A DNA stretch of 64,000 bases from CAWFGW01 sp963815495. GTDB lineage: Bacteria > Bacteroidota > Bacteroidia > Cytophagales > JAAEPT01. The translations under genes were made by a program, and so were the position numbers. Every line of letters begins with the position of its first letter. Within the stretch, counting starts at the first letter, position 1. The notes under the pieces were generated by a model. It saw only the letters and a list, made by a program, of their open reading frames with translations, searched no databases and was not told the DNA's origin. Below, piece after piece: positions 53,844 through 62,775 of the stretch. The DNA lies in contig CAWFGW010000011.1 in assembly GCA_963815495.1 (NCBI GenBank), forward strand, positions 124,001 to 188,000. Reading direction: 5' to 3'.

Positions 53844-54614
53844 TTATAAGTTTTGAATTTCTAAAGTAAGTTGAACAAACTGATCCACACTCAGCTGTTC
53901 TGCCCTTTTATTAAAAACATCCTTTTCAAGTAATTCTGTTGGTAAATTTAGCGGTTTTAATGCGTTGCGCAAGGTCTTCCTTCTATTATTAAACCCTTGT
54001 TTCACCACCCTAACAAAGAGTTTTTCATCGCATAACAATTGAGTAACATTGTTACGCTTTAAACGCACCACAGCCGACTGCACTTTCGGTGGTGGAATAA
54101 ACACATCAGCATCTACAGTAAATAAGTACTCCACTTCGTAATAGGCTTGAAGGAAGACACTCAGAATACCGTATTTCTTGGAACCTTCCTTAGACGCAAT
54201 TCTTTCGGCTACTTCTTTTTGCAACATCCCTACAACCGTGGGTACGCAATGTTTTAACTCCAATACTTTAAAAAATATTTGAGAAGAGATGTTGTAAGGG
54301 AAGTTTCCGATGATAGCAAAGGGCTCTGGGATAAGTTCCTCCCAGTTTTCTTGTAAAAAATCGCCCTCAATAATCCTTAGTTCTGGGTAATGTACTGACA
54401 AATAAGCAACAGACTCCTTATCGATTTCCGCTACAGCCAGTTTTTTTTGTTCTTCTTGAATCATATATTTAGTCAAAACCCCCATTCCAGGACCTATTTC
54501 TAACACCGCGGGAACATTACAATGCTTGAGTAATGCGTCCACAATATTTTTTGCTACATATTCATCATTCAAGAAATGCTGTCCTAAATGTTTTTTTGGC
54601 TTAACTTTATCCAT
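53844..54614 (-). CDS. rsmA: 16S rRNA dimethyladenosine transferase RsmA (KsgA)
   Basis: A 256-residue methyltransferase that dimethylates two adjacent adenosines in helix 45 of 16S rRNA. Motifs: 'VKPKKHLGQHFLND' at the start, SAM loop 'VLEIGPGMGVLT', 'GNFPYNISSQIFFKV' catalytic NxPY region (here NFPY), and 'FIPPPKVQSAVVRL'. ATG 54614 is chosen; an upstream in-frame TTG at 54623 would add three residues. It is divergent from the aminopeptidase gene with only 25 nt between starts. Confidence 0.97.
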   Translation of the reverse strand: MDKVKPKKHLGQHFLNDEYVAKNIVDALLKHCNVPAVLEIGPGMGVLTKYMIQEEQKKLAVAEIDKESVAYLSVHYPELRIIEGDFLQENWEELIPEPFAIIGNFPYNISSQIFFKVLELKHCVPTVVGMLQKEVAERIASKEGSKKYGILSVFLQAYYEVEYLFTVDADVFIPPPKVQSAVVRLKRNNVTQLLCDEKLFVRVVKQGFNNRRKTLRNALKPLNLPTELLEKDVFNKRAEQLSVDQFVQLTLEIQNL

Positions 54615-54639
54615 CCGTATCAATTATAAAATAGTCCTT

Positions 54640-56040
54640 ATGCCCGTTGCTCTATCCCATCAAACACAAGCATCTTCCAAATATCAAGTATTTCTGTGTA
54701 ACAAGTCGACTCTTACTTCTTTTAATATAGAAATTCAAGAACACCTCGCAACTAAAGAAGAGTCAATTACCGTTTTAAGCTCCCAAAATGAGAAAACTAT
54801 ATACGTAAAATTGGAAGAAGAACCTTCTAGCACCACGCTCGAAAAAGCACGGAAATTAGGTTTTGAGTGTTTTCAACTTCTAAAAAGCAAAACCGACAAC
54901 ACTGTTTCTATCCATTTGTCTAAAAGTTCATTGCTTGAGCAAGCTTTTTTAGAAGGTTTGTTGTTGTCAACCTATACCTTTGACAAGTATAAAACAAAAA
55001 AATCACCAGTTCTAAAAATTGAAATAGTGGATAATTCATCTCCTGACTTTTTTGATGAACTCAAAAATCTTACGAATGCCGTTTTCACTACGCGGGATTT
55101 GGTTAATGAACCCCAAAACACACTAAATAGCTCTGCCTATAAAACAGCTATTGAACAAATATTTCTGAAACAACAAGACGTAACCGTAACCATTCTTGAA
55201 AAGAAACAACTAGAAGCGCTTCAAATGAATGGGCTTTTAGCAGTGAATTCTGCCAGCAACCACCCCCCTTACTTTGCTGTTTGTGAATACAAGCCAAAGC
55301 AATTCAACAATAAGAAACCTGTGATTTTGGTGGGTAAAGGAGTCGTTTATGACACAGGTGGGTTAAGCATTAAACCTACCCAAAACTCAATGGATATCAT
55401 GAAGTGTGATATGGCGGGATCGGCTGCAGTAATTGGCGGTTTACTAGCTGCAACTGCTAACTCCCTACCTTTACACCTCATTGCACTTATTCCTATTACA
55501 GATAATTGGATAGGGCCAAAATCTTTTGCCCCAGGAGATGTATTAAAAATGGCTAATGGAAAATCAGTAGAAGTAATGGATACAGATGCCGAAGGTCGGT
55601 TAATCTTAGCTGACGCCTTATTTCATGCTCAAAAATTCGACCCCGAATTAGTTATTGACCTTGCCACGCTTACTGGTTCAGCTGTCCGCGCTATTGGACA
55701 GGAAGGAATTGTATATATGAGTAATGCACCCCAGAAACAAAAAAAAGCATTAGAAGAAAGTGGGATGAACACCTATGAACGACTGGTTGAATTTCCACTA
55801 TGGGAAGAATATGGTGAACAGCTCAAATCATCCATTGCAGACATTAAAAATTTAGGCGGCCCAACAGCTGGAGCAATCACTGCTGGAAAATTCTTAGAGC
55901 ATTTCATTGATTATGATTGGATGCATTTAGATATTGCAGGACCAGCTTATATTGCTGCAACAGATAGCTACCGTGGTAAAGACGCTACTGGTGCAGGTGT
56001 ACGATTACTTTATCATTTCTTAAAGACATACAATTCATGA
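54640..56040 (+). CDS. M17 leucyl aminopeptidase
   Basis: A 466-residue di-metal aminopeptidase. The catalytic domain starts near residue 150 ('FTTRDLVNEPQNTLNS'), with metal/substrate motifs 'VGKGVVYDTGGLSIKP', 'MKCDMAGSAAVIGGL' and the signature 'DTDAEGRLILADAL'. It releases N-terminal residues from peptides in the cytoplasm. The frame extends upstream to 54526 through the divergent rsmA gene; ATG 54640 is chosen since it starts just beyond the rsmA start and gives a normal length. It overlaps pdxA by ATGA. Confidence 0.94.
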   Translation: MPVALSHQTQASSKYQVFLCNKSTLTSFNIEIQEHLATKEESITVLSSQNEKTIYVKLEEEPSSTTLEKARKLGFECFQLLKSKTDNTVSIHLSKSSLLEQAFLEGLLLSTYTFDKYKTKKSPVLKIEIVDNSSPDFFDELKNLTNAVFTTRDLVNEPQNTLNSSAYKTAIEQIFLKQQDVTVTILEKKQLEALQMNGLLAVNSASNHPPYFAVCEYKPKQFNNKKPVILVGKGVVYDTGGLSIKPTQNSMDIMKCDMAGSAAVIGGLLAATANSLPLHLIALIPITDNWIGPKSFAPGDVLKMANGKSVEVMDTDAEGRLILADALFHAQKFDPELVIDLATLTGSAVRAIGQEGIVYMSNAPQKQKKALEESGMNTYERLVEFPLWEEYGEQLKSSIADIKNLGGPTAGAITAGKFLEHFIDYDWMHLDIAGPAYIAATDSYRGKDATGAGVRLLYHFLKTYNS

Positions 56041-57047
56041 GCGAAAAACAACTTCCAATTATCGGCATATCAATAGGAGACATTAATGGCATCGGTCCTG
56101 AAATCACCCTCAAAGTATTTTCCGATGAACGAATGCTTGCTTTTTGTACGCCTGTAATATATGCTTCGGGAAAATTGATAGCGTACTATCGCAAAAGCCT
56201 CAATATCAATTTTAACTATAACCAAACGGACTCCATAGAAGGAATTCATTTAGGAAAAAATAACATTCTCAATTGTATTTCTCCTACTATTGAAGCTAAG
56301 CCGGGAGAACAACACAAAGAAGCAGGTGATGCCGCCTTTCAATCACTGGATGCGGCTGTAAATGATTTGTTAGCCCGAAAAATCGATGCGTTGGTTACAG
56401 CACCAATCAATAAAAAATTGATTCAAAACGAAAACTTTAACTTTCCAGGTCATACAGAATACCTGACTGAAAAAGCTGAGGAACAAGATTCGTTAATGTT
56501 GATGACCAGTGAAGATTTGAAAATAGGCTTAGTCACTGCGCATGTACCACTAGCAGAAGTAGCGAAACACGTTACGAAAGAAAACATTATTAAAAAAGCA
56601 CTTCAACTCAATAAAACACTTAAAAAAGACTTTCACATCCCGAAGCCCAAATTAGCAATTATGGGTCTTAACCCACATGCTGGGGATAATGGTTTATTAG
56701 GGTCAGAAGAACAAGACATCATCATTCCTGCTATACAAGAATTAAACAACCAAGGGGTGCTTGCATTTGGACCCTTTTCCTCTGATGGCTTTTTTGGCAA
56801 CTATAGTTTCAAAGCATACGATGGGGTGTTGGCCATGTACCACGACCAAGGTCTGATTCCATTCAAAACTATTGCATTTGATTTGGGTGTAAACTACACT
56901 GCGGGGCTACCAATTGTAAGAACTTCGCCCGATCATGGCACTGCTTATGAAATTGCTGGAAAAGGAATTGCTAACGAAAACTCGTTCAGAGAGGCTGTAT
57001 ACCTAGCAATTAACATTTCTGAGAAAAGAAAAACTCTTTTAAAATAA
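56037..57047 (+). CDS. pdxA: 4-hydroxythreonine-4-phosphate dehydrogenase
   Basis: A 336-residue enzyme of pyridoxal 5'-phosphate synthesis (DXP-dependent route). Signatures: 'GISIGDINGIGPEITLK' at the N-terminus, 'NFPGHTEYLTE' and 'HVPLAEVAKHVT' with metal ligand His residues, 'MGLNPHAGDNGLLG' and 'AMYHDQGLIPFKTIAFDLGVN'. It is co-translated with the aminopeptidase gene. rsmA and pdxA are neighbours in many bacteria; here the aminopeptidase separates them and rsmA is divergent. Confidence 0.97.
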   Translation: MSEKQLPIIGISIGDINGIGPEITLKVFSDERMLAFCTPVIYASGKLIAYYRKSLNINFNYNQTDSIEGIHLGKNNILNCISPTIEAKPGEQHKEAGDAAFQSLDAAVNDLLARKIDALVTAPINKKLIQNENFNFPGHTEYLTEKAEEQDSLMLMTSEDLKIGLVTAHVPLAEVAKHVTKENIIKKALQLNKTLKKDFHIPKPKLAIMGLNPHAGDNGLLGSEEQDIIIPAIQELNNQGVLAFGPFSSDGFFGNYSFKAYDGVLAMYHDQGLIPFKTIAFDLGVNYTAGLPIVRTSPDHGTAYEIAGKGIANENSFREAVYLAINISEKRKTLLK

Positions 57048-57087
57048 CTTATTTTTGTCTTCCTTTTATTAAAAAACAAAAAAGTGC

Positions 57088-57095
57088 TAACTTTG
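57088..57095 (+). promoter_or_regulatory. Possible -7 box for the DUF177-rpmF-plsX-fabH unit
   Basis: TAACTTTG, an exact TAnnTTTG, lies 19 nt before the ATG at 57115 in the 67-nt gap after pdxA. No TTG is found at the expected -33 distance. Confidence 0.4.
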
Positions 57096-57114
57096 CCGAC
57101 CGATTAATAGTGTG

Positions 57115-57642
57115 ATGAGTAAACATAAACAGTTTGGTATCAATATTCTTGGGCTGAGTAACACTACTCATGACTACGAATGGACTATTAATAATTCGTT
57201 CTTTGAAGCCTTAGAGGAACCACTTATAGAAAAGGGAGACTTGAAAGTAAAAGCTGAACTTACAAAATCAGAACGAATGATTGTTGTAGATTTGGACATT
57301 ACTGGAACAGTAGAATTAGTATGTGATAGAAGTTTGGAACCCTTTAATCATCAACTCGATATAAAAAGCACCACCTACTTTAAGTATGCGGACGAATATG
57401 CTGAAATAAACGAGGAGGTAATTAACATTCCACACAATCTGGACAAATTAAACCTAGCTCAACTAATCTATGAAAATATAGGAGTTAACATTCCTATTAA
57501 AAAACTACATCCCAAGTTTGATCTTTCTGAACAAGAAAGTGATGACGAGGAGATCACACTGGTTTATGGTGACAAAGAGTCTTCTGAAGAATCAGAAAAC
57601 ATTGACCCACGATGGTCAGCATTAAAAAATTTGAAGAACTAA
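57115..57642 (+). CDS. DUF177 / YceD family protein
   Basis: A 175-residue acidic protein starting 'MSKHKQFGINILGLS'. The centre carries the family pattern 'VVDLDITGTVELVCDRSLEP' and the end 'IDPRWSALKNLKN'. In E. coli YceD affects 23S rRNA accumulation, and the yceD-rpmF-plsX-fabH order is widely conserved and reproduced here. The preceding GTG at 57112 is in frame, but ATG 57115 is the more likely start. Confidence 0.92.
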   Translation: MSKHKQFGINILGLSNTTHDYEWTINNSFFEALEEPLIEKGDLKVKAELTKSERMIVVDLDITGTVELVCDRSLEPFNHQLDIKSTTYFKYADEYAEINEEVINIPHNLDKLNLAQLIYENIGVNIPIKKLHPKFDLSEQESDDEEITLVYGDKESSEESENIDPRWSALKNLKN

Positions 57643-57660
57643 ATAAAATAAGTAATAACC

Positions 57661-57852
57661 ATGGCGCATCCTAAAAGAAAAACGTCAAAGACGAGAAGAG
57701 ACAAGAGAAGAACGCACGTGAAGTCGGTTGTACCTAACGTTTCTATCTGTTCAGTAACTGGTGAAGCTCACCTATACCACAGAGCCTATTGGCACGAAGG
57801 AAAATTATACTATAAAGGACAAGTAGTGCTTGAAAAAGAAGTTTTAGCTTAA
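57661..57852 (+). CDS. rpmF: Large-subunit ribosomal protein L32 (bL32)
   Basis: A 63-residue basic protein starting 'MAHPKRKTSKTRRDKRRTH', the canonical L32 N-terminus. Only one Cys (in 'SICSVTGEAH') remains of the zinc ribbon, so this is a zinc-independent form, as is usual for many Bacteroidota. It sits between DUF177 and plsX. Confidence 0.97.
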   Translation: MAHPKRKTSKTRRDKRRTHVKSVVPNVSICSVTGEAHLYHRAYWHEGKLYYKGQVVLEKEVLA

Positions 57853-57869
57853 CAAAACTTTTATTCAGT

Positions 57870-58808
57870 ATGAGAATAGCATTAGACGCAATGGGGGGAG
57901 ATTTTGCCCCCCGCGCCATTATAGAAGGAGCTATTTTAGCTAAGAAAGAAGGCTTACATCCTGAGTCAGAAATCATCTTAGTTGGACAGGAATCTGTAAT
58001 TATAGAACACCTAGAAGCTCTTGGTGGCTCAAAAGATGACTTTGAAATCAAACGTGCTGATCAAGTCATTGAAATGGGCGAACACCCTACTAAAGCAATT
58101 TCTCAAAAACCTAACTCCTCCATCATGGTTGGCTTACAGCAATTGAAAGCCAAAGAAACTGATGCGTTTTGTAGTTGTGGTAACACAGGGGCAATGTTAG
58201 TTGGCTCTATGTTTACTGTACGCCCTATTGAAGGAATTATCCGTCCAGGAATTGGAGGATATTTCCCTAAATTAAATGGCTATGGTATTGTAATTGACGT
58301 GGGAGCAAATGCCGACTGTAAACCTGATGTATTAGAGCAATATGCGCAACTAGGATCTATCTATGTTGAACATGTTATGAATAAGCCAAACCCAAAAGTA
58401 GGCTTACTTAACCTTGGTACTGAAGAAGGTAAAGGTTCGCTTTTAACCCAAGCGACTTACGCACTCCTCAAATCTAATGACAAAATTAACTTTATCGGTA
58501 ACATTGAAGGTAGAGATTTTTTCAATGACAAAGCAGACGTAATAGTCTGTGATGGATTTACTGGAAATGTAGTTTTAAAAATGGGTGAAGAATTCTACGA
58601 AATAATGAAAGAACAAAACAACACGAATGCGTTTGTTGATAAGTTTGATTATTCTCACGTAGGGGGAAACCCAATTCTCGGAATTAATGGTAACGTGATT
58701 GTCGGTCATGGAATCTCTAACGCTAGAGCTGTAGTTAACATGTTAAAAATTGGCGAAGCAGCTGCTGAAAATCAGATTTCTGAGAAAATCAAAAAATCAT
58801 TCAAATAA
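57870..58808 (+). CDS. plsX: Phosphate acyltransferase PlsX
   Basis: A 312-residue enzyme that makes acyl-phosphate from acyl-ACP for phospholipid synthesis. Motifs: 'RIALDAMGGDFAPRAIIEGA' at the start, 'FCSCGNTGAMLVGSMFTV' and 'GLLNLGTEEGKG', and 'DVIVCDGFTGNVVLKMGE'. It precedes fabH by 6 nt in the conserved order. Confidence 0.97.
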   Translation: MRIALDAMGGDFAPRAIIEGAILAKKEGLHPESEIILVGQESVIIEHLEALGGSKDDFEIKRADQVIEMGEHPTKAISQKPNSSIMVGLQQLKAKETDAFCSCGNTGAMLVGSMFTVRPIEGIIRPGIGGYFPKLNGYGIVIDVGANADCKPDVLEQYAQLGSIYVEHVMNKPNPKVGLLNLGTEEGKGSLLTQATYALLKSNDKINFIGNIEGRDFFNDKADVIVCDGFTGNVVLKMGEEFYEIMKEQNNTNAFVDKFDYSHVGGNPILGINGNVIVGHGISNARAVVNMLKIGEAAAENQISEKIKKSFK

Positions 58809-58814
58809 GTAATA

Positions 58815-59810
58815 ATGACTAAAATTCGTGCAGCAATTACTGGTATCCAAGGATACGTACCCGACTATGTGTTAACGAATGAAGAGCTTGCTACAATTGT
58901 AGACACCAATGATGAGTGGATAATGTCTCGCACAGGTATAAAAGAGCGTCATATATTGAAAGGAGACAAAGGCACTTCATTCATGGCTGCCGAAGCCGCA
59001 AAGCGACTGCTTGAAAAAACCAACACCAAAGCTGAAGACATCGATTTCATTATCGTTGCGACCGTAACACCTGACTTTGCATTCCCATCCACAGCAAACC
59101 TTGTTGCTGATATCATTGGTGCAAAAGACTGTTATGGTTATGATATCTCAGCGGCATGTTCTGGGTTTTTATTTGCCCTATCAACAGCTGCCAAGTTCAT
59201 TGAAAGCGGAAAAAACAAAAAAATATTAGTGATTGGTGCAGACAAAATGTCTTCCATCGTCAACTATGAAGACCGTACCACTTGCATTCTTTTTGGTGAC
59301 GGTGCTGGTGCTGCGTTAGTTGAACCCTACGAAGGAGAAGAAGGTATTATCGATGAAATATTAAAGTCAGACGGTAAAGGCGCTGAATATTTATATCAAA
59401 AAGCTGGTGGTAGTAGACATCCTGCTAGCATCGAAACTGTCACCAATAGAGAACATTTTTTACATCAAGAAGGCTCTACAGTATTTAAGTTTGCTGTCAC
59501 TAAAATGGCTGATGTCTCGGCAGAGATTTGTGAGCGAAACAACCTTACTAGCGACAACATCGCGTGGTTAGTACCACACCAAGCCAACAAACGCATTATT
59601 GATGCTACTGCAAAAAGAATGGGGATTAATGATGAAAAAGTAATGTTAAACATCCAGAAGTATGGTAACACTACTGCGGCAACCATCCCTCTTTGTCTAT
59701 GGGATTATGAAAAGCAATTGAAAAAAGGAGACAACTTGGTCTTAGCAGCTTTCGGTGGCGGATTCACGTGGGGATCGATGTATATCAAGTGGGCTTACGA
59801 TTCTAATTAA
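58815..59810 (+). CDS. fabH: Beta-ketoacyl-ACP synthase III
   Basis: A 331-residue condensing enzyme that starts fatty-acid chains from acyl-CoA and malonyl-ACP. The Cys-His-Asn triad is visible in 'ISAACSGFLFAL', 'VPHQANKRIIDATAKR' and 'KYGNTTAATIPL'. The N-terminal 'TGIQGYVPDYVLTNEEL' and 'EWIMSRTGIKERH' are typical. Substrate preference (acetyl or branched-chain starter) cannot be read from sequence, though branched starters are common in the phylum. Confidence 0.97.
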   Translation: MTKIRAAITGIQGYVPDYVLTNEELATIVDTNDEWIMSRTGIKERHILKGDKGTSFMAAEAAKRLLEKTNTKAEDIDFIIVATVTPDFAFPSTANLVADIIGAKDCYGYDISAACSGFLFALSTAAKFIESGKNKKILVIGADKMSSIVNYEDRTTCILFGDGAGAALVEPYEGEEGIIDEILKSDGKGAEYLYQKAGGSRHPASIETVTNREHFLHQEGSTVFKFAVTKMADVSAEICERNNLTSDNIAWLVPHQANKRIIDATAKRMGINDEKVMLNIQKYGNTTAATIPLCLWDYEKQLKKGDNLVLAAFGGGFTWGSMYIKWAYDSN

Positions 59811-59865
59811 AAATATTTGGGTTTATAATCCTGTTCATTAATTTTAAAATTGAACTTAAAAGTAA

Positions 59866-60429
59866 ATGGCTACAACATCAGATATACGCAATGGTCTAAC
59901 AATTGAATATAACAATGGATTGTATACCATTGTTGAATTTCAACATGTGAAGCCAGGGAAAGGACCTGCTTTTGTTAGAACAAAATTGAAAAATGTTGTT
60001 ACGGGAAAAGTATTGGATAATACATTTTCTGCTGGACACAAAATAGATATTGTTCGCATTGAAACACGCGAACAACAATTTCTATATAAAGATGATTTAG
60101 GTTATCACTTTATGGATAACGAAACCTTTGAGCAAATCACTTTACAAGAAGAAATGGTTACTGGTCATCAGTTTTTGAAAGAAGGCAACCCGGTTACTAT
60201 ACAGTTTCATGCAGAATTAGAACAACCCTTAACGTGTGTGTTACCAACTAATGTTATATTACAAGTAACTTATACGGAACCAGGTGTTAAAGGCGACACC
60301 GCAACAAATGCATCAAAGCGAGCAACATTAGAAACGGGTGCAGAAATATTTGTACCCCTATTCATCGAAACGGATGAAGTCATCAAAATAAATACAACCG
60401 ATGGCTCTTATGTTGAGCGCGTAAAATAA
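59866..60429 (+). CDS. efp: Translation elongation factor P
   Basis: A 187-residue three-domain factor that relieves ribosome stalling at polyproline. Lys32 in 'VKPGKGPAF' is the tip residue that is modified in some bacteria; whether it is modified here is unknown because no epmA/epmB gene is in view. The C-terminus 'VFIETDEVIKINTTDGSYVERVK'-type OB domain is complete. The gene lies 55 nt after fabH and 21 nt before accB. Confidence 0.96.
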   Translation: MATTSDIRNGLTIEYNNGLYTIVEFQHVKPGKGPAFVRTKLKNVVTGKVLDNTFSAGHKIDIVRIETREQQFLYKDDLGYHFMDNETFEQITLQEEMVTGHQFLKEGNPVTIQFHAELEQPLTCVLPTNVILQVTYTEPGVKGDTATNASKRATLETGAEIFVPLFIETDEVIKINTTDGSYVERVK

Positions 60430-60450
60430 TTATCATTAAACTTGGATACA

Positions 60451-60939
60451 ATGAAGGTTAAAGAAATTATAGAACTGATAGATTTCATTTCTAAGAAAAA
60501 ACTGGAAGAAGTTAAAGTTGAAACAGCAGAAATCAAACTTTCAGTAAAAAAAACTGGTGGTTCAAGAGTTATTGAACAACAAGTTTATACGAATGGACCA
60601 ATGACAGCAGCTGCACCACAAGTGAGTGCACCTGAACCACCTAAACCAACCTCTGACGCTTCGACACCGAAAGAAACATCTGCTGCGCCAGCAAACAACT
60701 ACATTACGATTAAGTCACCAATGATTGGTACTTTTTATCGTACCCCAGATCCTGAGTCGCCAGTTTTTGCAAATGTGGGTGATACTATTTCTGTAGGTCA
60801 AACTATTTGTATCATTGAGGCAATGAAATTGTTCAATGAAATTGAAGCAGATGTTTCAGGAAAAGTGGTTGAAGTTTTAGTAGAAAATGCTACTCCTGTA
60901 GAGTTTGATCAACCTCTATTTGTTATCGACCCATCTTAA
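60451..60939 (+). CDS. accB: Biotin carboxyl carrier protein of acetyl-CoA carboxylase
   Basis: A 162-residue protein. The N-terminal helical part 'VKEIIELIDFISKKKLEEVK' is followed by a Pro/Ala-rich linker (50-82) and the biotinyl domain (83-162) with Lys126 in 'IIEAMKLFNEI' as the biotinylation site. ATG 60451 is chosen over a TTG at 60442. It is adjacent to accC, its carboxylation partner. Confidence 0.96.
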   Translation: MKVKEIIELIDFISKKKLEEVKVETAEIKLSVKKTGGSRVIEQQVYTNGPMTAAAPQVSAPEPPKPTSDASTPKETSAAPANNYITIKSPMIGTFYRTPDPESPVFANVGDTISVGQTICIIEAMKLFNEIEADVSGKVVEVLVENATPVEFDQPLFVIDPS

Positions 60940-60968
60940 TTTCAGTTGATCAATCAAACTAGATTTCG

Positions 60969-62315
60969 ATGTTTAAAAAAATATTAATTGCCAACCGAGG
61001 AGAAATTGCGATGCGAGTTATCCGAGCTTGTAAAGAGCTGGATATCAAAACTGTTGCTGTGTACTCCACTGCTGACAAAGAGAGTTTACACGTACGTTTC
61101 GCTGATGAAGCTGTATGCATAGGACCTCCTGTCAGTAAAGAATCTTACCTGAATATACCTAACATTATTGCTGCAGCAGAAATCACAAATGCGGATGCGA
61201 TACACCCAGGGTATGGTTTCCTTTCTGAAAATGCTGAGTTTTCAAGAGTATGCCAAGACTATAACATTAAGTTTATTGGTGCTTCTCCTGAAATGATTAA
61301 CTCTATGGGTGACAAAGCTACGGCTAAAGCTACCATGAAGAAAGCAGGCGTGCCTACCATTCCAGGTTCAGACGGATTGATACACACCATTGTTGCCGCC
61401 AAAGAATTGGCTGCAAAAATGAAATACCCCGTCATCTTAAAAGCTACCGCTGGTGGTGGTGGTCGTGGTATGCGAATCATTCGAAAAGAGAGCGAAATGG
61501 AATCGCTATGGAAATCATGTAAACAAGAAGCTGAGGCCGCTTTCGGTAACGGTGATTTGTACATGGAAAAGTACATAGAGGAGCCACGACACATTGAAAT
61601 TCAATTAATTGGAGATAAGTTCGGTAATGTTAGTCACTTCTCTGAACGGGATTGCAGTATCCAACGAAGACACCAAAAATTAGTCGAAGAAACCCCTTCT
61701 CCTTTCGTGAATGAGAAATTAAGAAAGCGAATGGGTGAAGCTGCTAAAAAGGGAGCTAAGGCTATTAAATATGAAGGTGCTGGTACGATCGAATTTTTGG
61801 TAGACAAACACGGTGATTTCTACTTTATGGAAATGAACACCCGAATTCAAGTGGAACACCCGATTACTGAAGAAGTAACTGATGTTGACTTGATTAAAGC
61901 TCAAATTAGAGTTGCTGCTGGTGAGAAGATAGACGGTAAAGACCATTTCCCAAAGCGTCATTCTATCGAGTGTCGAATTAACGCAGAAGATTGCGCAAAT
62001 GGATTTAGACCTTCACCAGGAAAAGTAGGAAGTCTTCACTTACCAGGTGGACAAGGTATCCGAGTAGATACTCACGTGTACAGTGGTTACACTATTCCAC
62101 CTAATTACGACTCCATGATTGCAAAGTTAATCGTTCGTGCTCCTTCAAGAGAAGAGGCGATTATTCGAATGAGACGAGCGCTACAAGAGTTTATGATTGA
62201 GGGTGTTAAAACGACAATACCTTTTCATATCAAATTGATGAATGACGAGAAATTTAAATCTGGTGTATTCACCACCGCATTCATGGACACGTTTGATATG
62301 TCTGGCTTAAAATAA
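60969..62315 (+). CDS. accC: Biotin carboxylase subunit of acetyl-CoA carboxylase
   Basis: A 448-residue ATP-grasp enzyme that carboxylates the biotin on AccB with bicarbonate. Motifs: 'KKILIANRGEIAMRVIRACK', 'DAIHPGYGFLSENAEF', the glycine-rich loop 'ATAGGGGRGMRI', and 'EMNTRIQVEHPITEEVTD'. The accA/accD genes are not in the window. It ends 9 nt before a strong terminator. Confidence 0.98.
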   Translation: MFKKILIANRGEIAMRVIRACKELDIKTVAVYSTADKESLHVRFADEAVCIGPPVSKESYLNIPNIIAAAEITNADAIHPGYGFLSENAEFSRVCQDYNIKFIGASPEMINSMGDKATAKATMKKAGVPTIPGSDGLIHTIVAAKELAAKMKYPVILKATAGGGGRGMRIIRKESEMESLWKSCKQEAEAAFGNGDLYMEKYIEEPRHIEIQLIGDKFGNVSHFSERDCSIQRRHQKLVEETPSPFVNEKLRKRMGEAAKKGAKAIKYEGAGTIEFLVDKHGDFYFMEMNTRIQVEHPITEEVTDVDLIKAQIRVAAGEKIDGKDHFPKRHSIECRINAEDCANGFRPSPGKVGSLHLPGGQGIRVDTHVYSGYTIPPNYDSMIAKLIVRAPSREEAIIRMRRALQEFMIEGVKTTIPFHIKLMNDEKFKSGVFTTAFMDTFDMSGLK

Positions 62316-62323
62316 ACCTTATG

Positions 62324-62353
62324 AAAAGCTGAATCTTAACCGATTCAGCTTTT
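62324..62353. terminator. Terminator of the efp-accB-accC unit
   Basis: A perfect 12-bp stem (62324-62335 with 62342-62353, AAAAGCTGAATC / GATTCAGCTTTT), loop TTAACC, followed on the plus strand by T-rich sequence. It overlaps the stop codon of the minus-strand gene remnant at 62345. Confidence 0.85.
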
Positions 62354-62432
62354 TTCTTTTTTTACCAACTCCTCCAATTTTTCGTACCATTCTTTTCCGT
62401 ACTTGTTAATTAAAGGATCTTTTAAAAATTTG
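62343..62432. repeat. Direct repeat copy 1 (3' end of a minus-strand gene)
   Basis: These 90 nt reappear at 63911-64000 with only two differences (62411 T against C, 62431 T against G) and no indels, at a constant offset of 1568 nt. The repeat encodes, on the minus strand, the C-terminal residues 'FLKDPLINKYGKEWYEKLEE' and the Lys-rich tail after them. Confidence 0.9.
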
Positions 62433-62494
62433 TAAACAGGCACTTTTAATCGTTCGCCAAATGTGCAGGCATCAGCACAACTCGCGAAAGTCTT
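62345..62494 (-). pseudogene. Remnant of the C-terminal end of a duplicated gene
   Basis: Reading leftward from 62494 gives about 49 codons ending at TGA 62345-62347: 'KTFASCADACTFGERLKVPV' then 'YKFLKDPLINKYGKEWYEKL'. An in-frame TAA at 62495-62497 cuts it off upstream and there is no start codon. The last 29 codons match the gene that enters from the right end of the window (63913-64000). It is therefore a 3' fragment left by a duplication or insertion. I do not recognise the family. Confidence 0.6.
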
Positions 62495-62775
62495 TTAGAC
62501 TTGTGATAAAAGTACCCTCCACATGTTACAGAAAATGAGTTTTGTTTAATAATATCCAAAATTCTGACTCGCCTAAGTTGTTCGTTTTGAAAGTGAACTT
62601 CAGATAATACCATTTTAAAGCCAGAATATAGAAAATAATGCCTATAATAATATTGCAAACAGTTACATTACCATAAGATTATCAGGTTGTTATAGCTGTA
62701 AATACTTTATCTAAAAGTTGTTTTATTAAAATTCATGCTTTTCTTACATCCAACAAGCTTAACCTAAACCAGCTT
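62495..62775. other. Non-coding stretch before the secreted-protein genes
   Basis: AT-rich sequence with frequent stops. A 70-codon minus-strand open frame (62446-62658) overlaps the remnant in another frame and shows no recognisable protein. It presumably holds the promoter of the gene at 62776, but no TAnnTTTG box is present. Confidence 0.4.

Noticed and set aside
62446..62658. 70-codon minus-strand open frame
   Set aside because: It overlaps the duplicated gene remnant in a different frame, has no recognisable domain and no ribosome-binding site.
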